A DNA stretch of 64,000 bases from Trichomonas vaginalis G3 (taxonomy: Eukaryota > Parabasalia > Trichomonadida > Trichomonadidae). Shown here one piece after another: positions 61,851 to 64,000 of this stretch. The translations under genes and the position numbers were made by a program. The stretch spans positions 14,960,522 through 15,024,521 of the forward strand of contig NC_067204.1 of assembly GCF_026262505.1 (NCBI RefSeq). The letters run 5' to 3'. Each line of letters begins with the position of its first letter. The first letter of the stretch is position 1. The notes under the pieces are model-generated. The model was given only the letters and a program-made list of their open reading frames with translations. It searched no databases and was not told the origin of the DNA.

Positions 61851-62075
61851 TACATTTTTATTTTTTAAAAAGAAGATCCAAAATTGAAAGAAGAAAATTG
61901 TAAGAACTTTGTAAGATTTTTCGTATTCGACTTCTAGACTCAACATTTACTTAATTCTGAGATTTTGGCGAAGGATATTTACATTGGGCATATAAATGAG
62001 CCTTAGATATACTAAATTTTGAAATTTTGAAATGAAATTGTCCTGTTGCTGGATTCATTATGAAGACATCTCCAT

Positions 62076-64000
62076 TTACAGGTAATTATCATTTTCATTG
62101 ATATTAGCTCCATGTGAAATAAGAACTTCTGCGATTGCTTTACCATATTGATCTGCTGCATAATGAAGAGTGGTTTCTCCATATTTATCTTTTTCATTGA
62201 TATTTGCACCATGTGAAATAAGAAGTTCAGCTGTTTCTTTATTATTATTTTTTGCTGCAATATGAAGAGCGGTTTGTCCGTAATCATCCTTTTCATTGAT
62301 ATTTGTACCATGTAAAATAAGAAGTTCAGCTATTTCACTATTATCATTCAATGCTGCAACATGTAGAGCTGTTCTTCCATTTTTATCTTTTTCATTGATA
62401 TTTGTACCATGTGAAATAAGAACTTCTGCCATCTCTTCACAATTATTTTTTGCTGCAATATGAAGAACGGTTTGTCCATCATCATCTTTTTCATTGATAT
62501 TTGTACCATGTGAAATAAGAAATTCAGATATTTCTGTTCTATTATAATATACTACAATATGAAGAGCGGTTTGTCCGTAATCATCTTTTTCATTGATATT
62601 TGCACCATGTAAAATAAGAAGTTCAGCTATTTCACTATTATCATTCAATGCTGCAACATGAAGAGCTGCTCTTCCATCTTTATTTTTTTCATTGATATTT
62701 GCACCATGTGAAATAAGAAGTTCGGTTGTTTCTTTACTATTATTCCATGCTGCAATATGAAGAACGGTTTGTCCGTCATCATCTTTTTCATTGATATTTG
62801 TACAATGTGAAATAAGAAGTTCGGCTGTTTCTTTATAATTGTAACGTGATGCAATATGAAGAGAGGTATATCCATCTTTATTTTTTTCATTGATATTTGT
62901 ACCATGTGAAATAAGAAGTTCAGCTGTTTCTTTATTATTATTTTTTGCTGCGATATGAAGAGCGGTTTTTCCATTTTTATCTTTTTCATTGATATTTATA
63001 CCATGTGAAATACATTCATCATCTCCTTCATTATTGTTGACTATAATTTGATTGTATGACTCAAGTAATAATCTGCCAATATTAGAATTTTGCGCTTTAG
63101 ATGCAAAATGAATAATTCCACATTTAGTGTGATTATGTTTGTTAGAAAATGTATTGTTTTTGAAAATATCTATTGTTTGCGGAAATGCAGCACCCCATGG
63201 AAAGATGTAATATTTGTTCCTTTTGAATAGAAGAAATACAGCATTAAGGTTTTGATATCTGATGATATCTTCATAAACAGGTTTATAGCTTGTATCACTC
63301 ATCCAATTCTTTTCTTTTCCCGATTTCCAATACTCGCCATAAAAATCATCAAGCTCGAATATCTCTCTATCTAAAACATATTCAAGCAATTCGTGATTGT
63401 GTGTTCTTATAATGCTTCTGAGACAATCAATATCCATTTTATGTTCTTTCAAGCATTCGTTGATGATGTCTTGATTTCCTCCAATTAATGCGCTGCAAAG
63501 ACAATTTTCAGTTATTTCACTAATATGATTTGAAGTTAAGAAATAAAATATGTTAACAGATCCAAAGTATGCACATGCTTCAATTAGTGATAACTCTGCA
63601 AAATAACTATAATTGTAAGCATTATTCCTGAAATTAGGAATTTGTAGAAAAATATCATCAGATATTGAATTTTGAGTTAAGTATTCTTTGAACTTATCAA
63701 TTTGATCATGCATAACTATAAATTCAATCGAGTCCTCCGTTTCAAAATGATAATCCGATACTCCGGTTAGGTCAGCCCCGATCTGTTCGAGTATTTTGAC
63801 GTAATTCGCTCCGGATGCATAATTGTATCTAATTGCCTCATGAATTAACTTTGTAAGTTGCTTGATTGAAAGTTGATACTTCGAAATCAAAGTATTTGTA
63901 ATTATTCTGCACATATCTTCGATAGGTTCATTAGATTTTATGTGGAAGAGCTTTTCAAGCGCCCCTATAAAATCCGCATATTGTTTAGAATAGTCAGAAC
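62076..64000 (-). CDS. Ankyrin-repeat protein, partial at window edge
   Basis: The frame is open to the right edge, so the start lies outside; reading from the edge begins SDYSKQYADFIGALEKLFHI. The first about 290 residues are the trichomonad N-terminal region (SLIEACAYFGSVNIFYFLTS and similar). About ten ankyrin units of 33 residues follow, many nearly identical (for example TALHIAAKNNNKETAELLIS; NINEKDKNG linkers), and the stop is at 62076. Near-identity of units shows recent duplication in 99-bp steps. Ankyrin proteins bind partner proteins; this trichomonad family is very large and mostly uncharacterised. Confidence 0.9.
   Translation of the reverse strand, partial: SDYSKQYADFIGALEKLFHIKSNEPIEDMCRIITNTLISKYQLSIKQLTKLIHEAIRYNYASGANYVKILEQIGADLTGVSDYHFETEDSIEFIVMHDQIDKFKEYLTQNSISDDIFLQIPNFRNNAYNYSYFAELSLIEACAYFGSVNIFYFLTSNHISEITENCLCSALIGGNQDIINECLKEHKMDIDCLRSIIRTHNHELLEYVLDREIFELDDFYGEYWKSGKEKNWMSDTSYKPVYEDIIRYQNLNAVFLLFKRNKYYIFPWGAAFPQTIDIFKNNTFSNKHNHTKCGIIHFASKAQNSNIGRLLLESYNQIIVNNNEGDDECISHGININEKDKNGKTALHIAAKNNNKETAELLISHGTNINEKNKDGYTSLHIASRYNYKETAELLISHCTNINEKDDDGQTVLHIAAWNNSKETTELLISHGANINEKNKDGRAALHVAALNDNSEIAELLILHGANINEKDDYGQTALHIVVYYNRTEISEFLISHGTNINEKDDDGQTVLHIAAKNNCEEMAEVLISHGTNINEKDKNGRTALHVAALNDNSEIAELLILHGTNINEKDDYGQTALHIAAKNNNKETAELLISHGANINEKDKYGETTLHYAADQYGKAIAEVLISHGANINENDNYL

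Overview
The window looks like nuclear DNA of a trichomonad, most likely Trichomonas vaginalis or a close relative. The reasons are very AT-rich spacers, intron-less genes with very short 5' leaders, the initiator-like core promoter TCAYTTT a few bases before several start codons, ankyrin genes with the typical trichomonad N-terminal region, and a heavy load of DNA transposons together with Polinton-type virus-like DNA. The species call is inference.

Region 1-21.85 kb is fossil virus-like DNA. Two units can be told apart because two packaging ATPases and two penton-like proteins are present. The left unit (about 1-4.8 kb) runs off the window. The right unit (about 4.8-21.85 kb) carries a packaging ATPase, an SF3 (D5/DUF5906-type) helicase, a penton-like protein, a probable double-jelly-roll capsid region, an 879-residue coiled-coil protein and a gene dominated by a 111-bp tandem repeat. 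No family-B polymerase or integrase is visible, so the right unit looks more like a Polinton-like virus or virophage relative than a classical Maverick. Both units are broken.

Region 22-25.5 kb is a graveyard of short DNA transposons. Host genes then follow, spaced by insertions: an 882-residue coiled-coil protein (25.6-28.2 kb), a beta-propeller-like protein (28.9-29.8), a small coiled-coil protein (30.1-30.4), an ARF GTPase with one in-frame stop (32.6-33.2), a secreted-type GH27 alpha-galactosidase (36.7-38.3), a double HMG-box protein (39.5-40.0), an unknown 196-residue protein (40.7-41.3), an ankyrin pseudogene split by a transposon (42.2-45.6), a 1323-residue Rod/KNTC1-like protein (45.7-49.7) and, at the right edge, a partial ankyrin gene (62.1-64.0).

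The DNA transposons are the richest part. Two MULE transposases are present (33.96-35.67 and 49.97-51.6 kb). Three insertions share related MULE-type ends and each has an exact 9-bp target duplication. A rve-type integrase element (53.49-58.73 kb) contains two nested insertions. There are also TA-, TTAA- and 7-bp-flanked elements. Several of them carry a striking feature: back-to-back arrays of unrelated long hairpins, each about 45-65 nt with 17-29-bp near-perfect stems. The same hairpin units recur in different elements and in opposite orientation. Several related terminal repeats also carry an inward-facing initiator-like TCACTTTT. The idea that these arrays are transcribed hairpin-RNA clusters, or mobile hairpin cassettes, is inference but is the most novel signal here.
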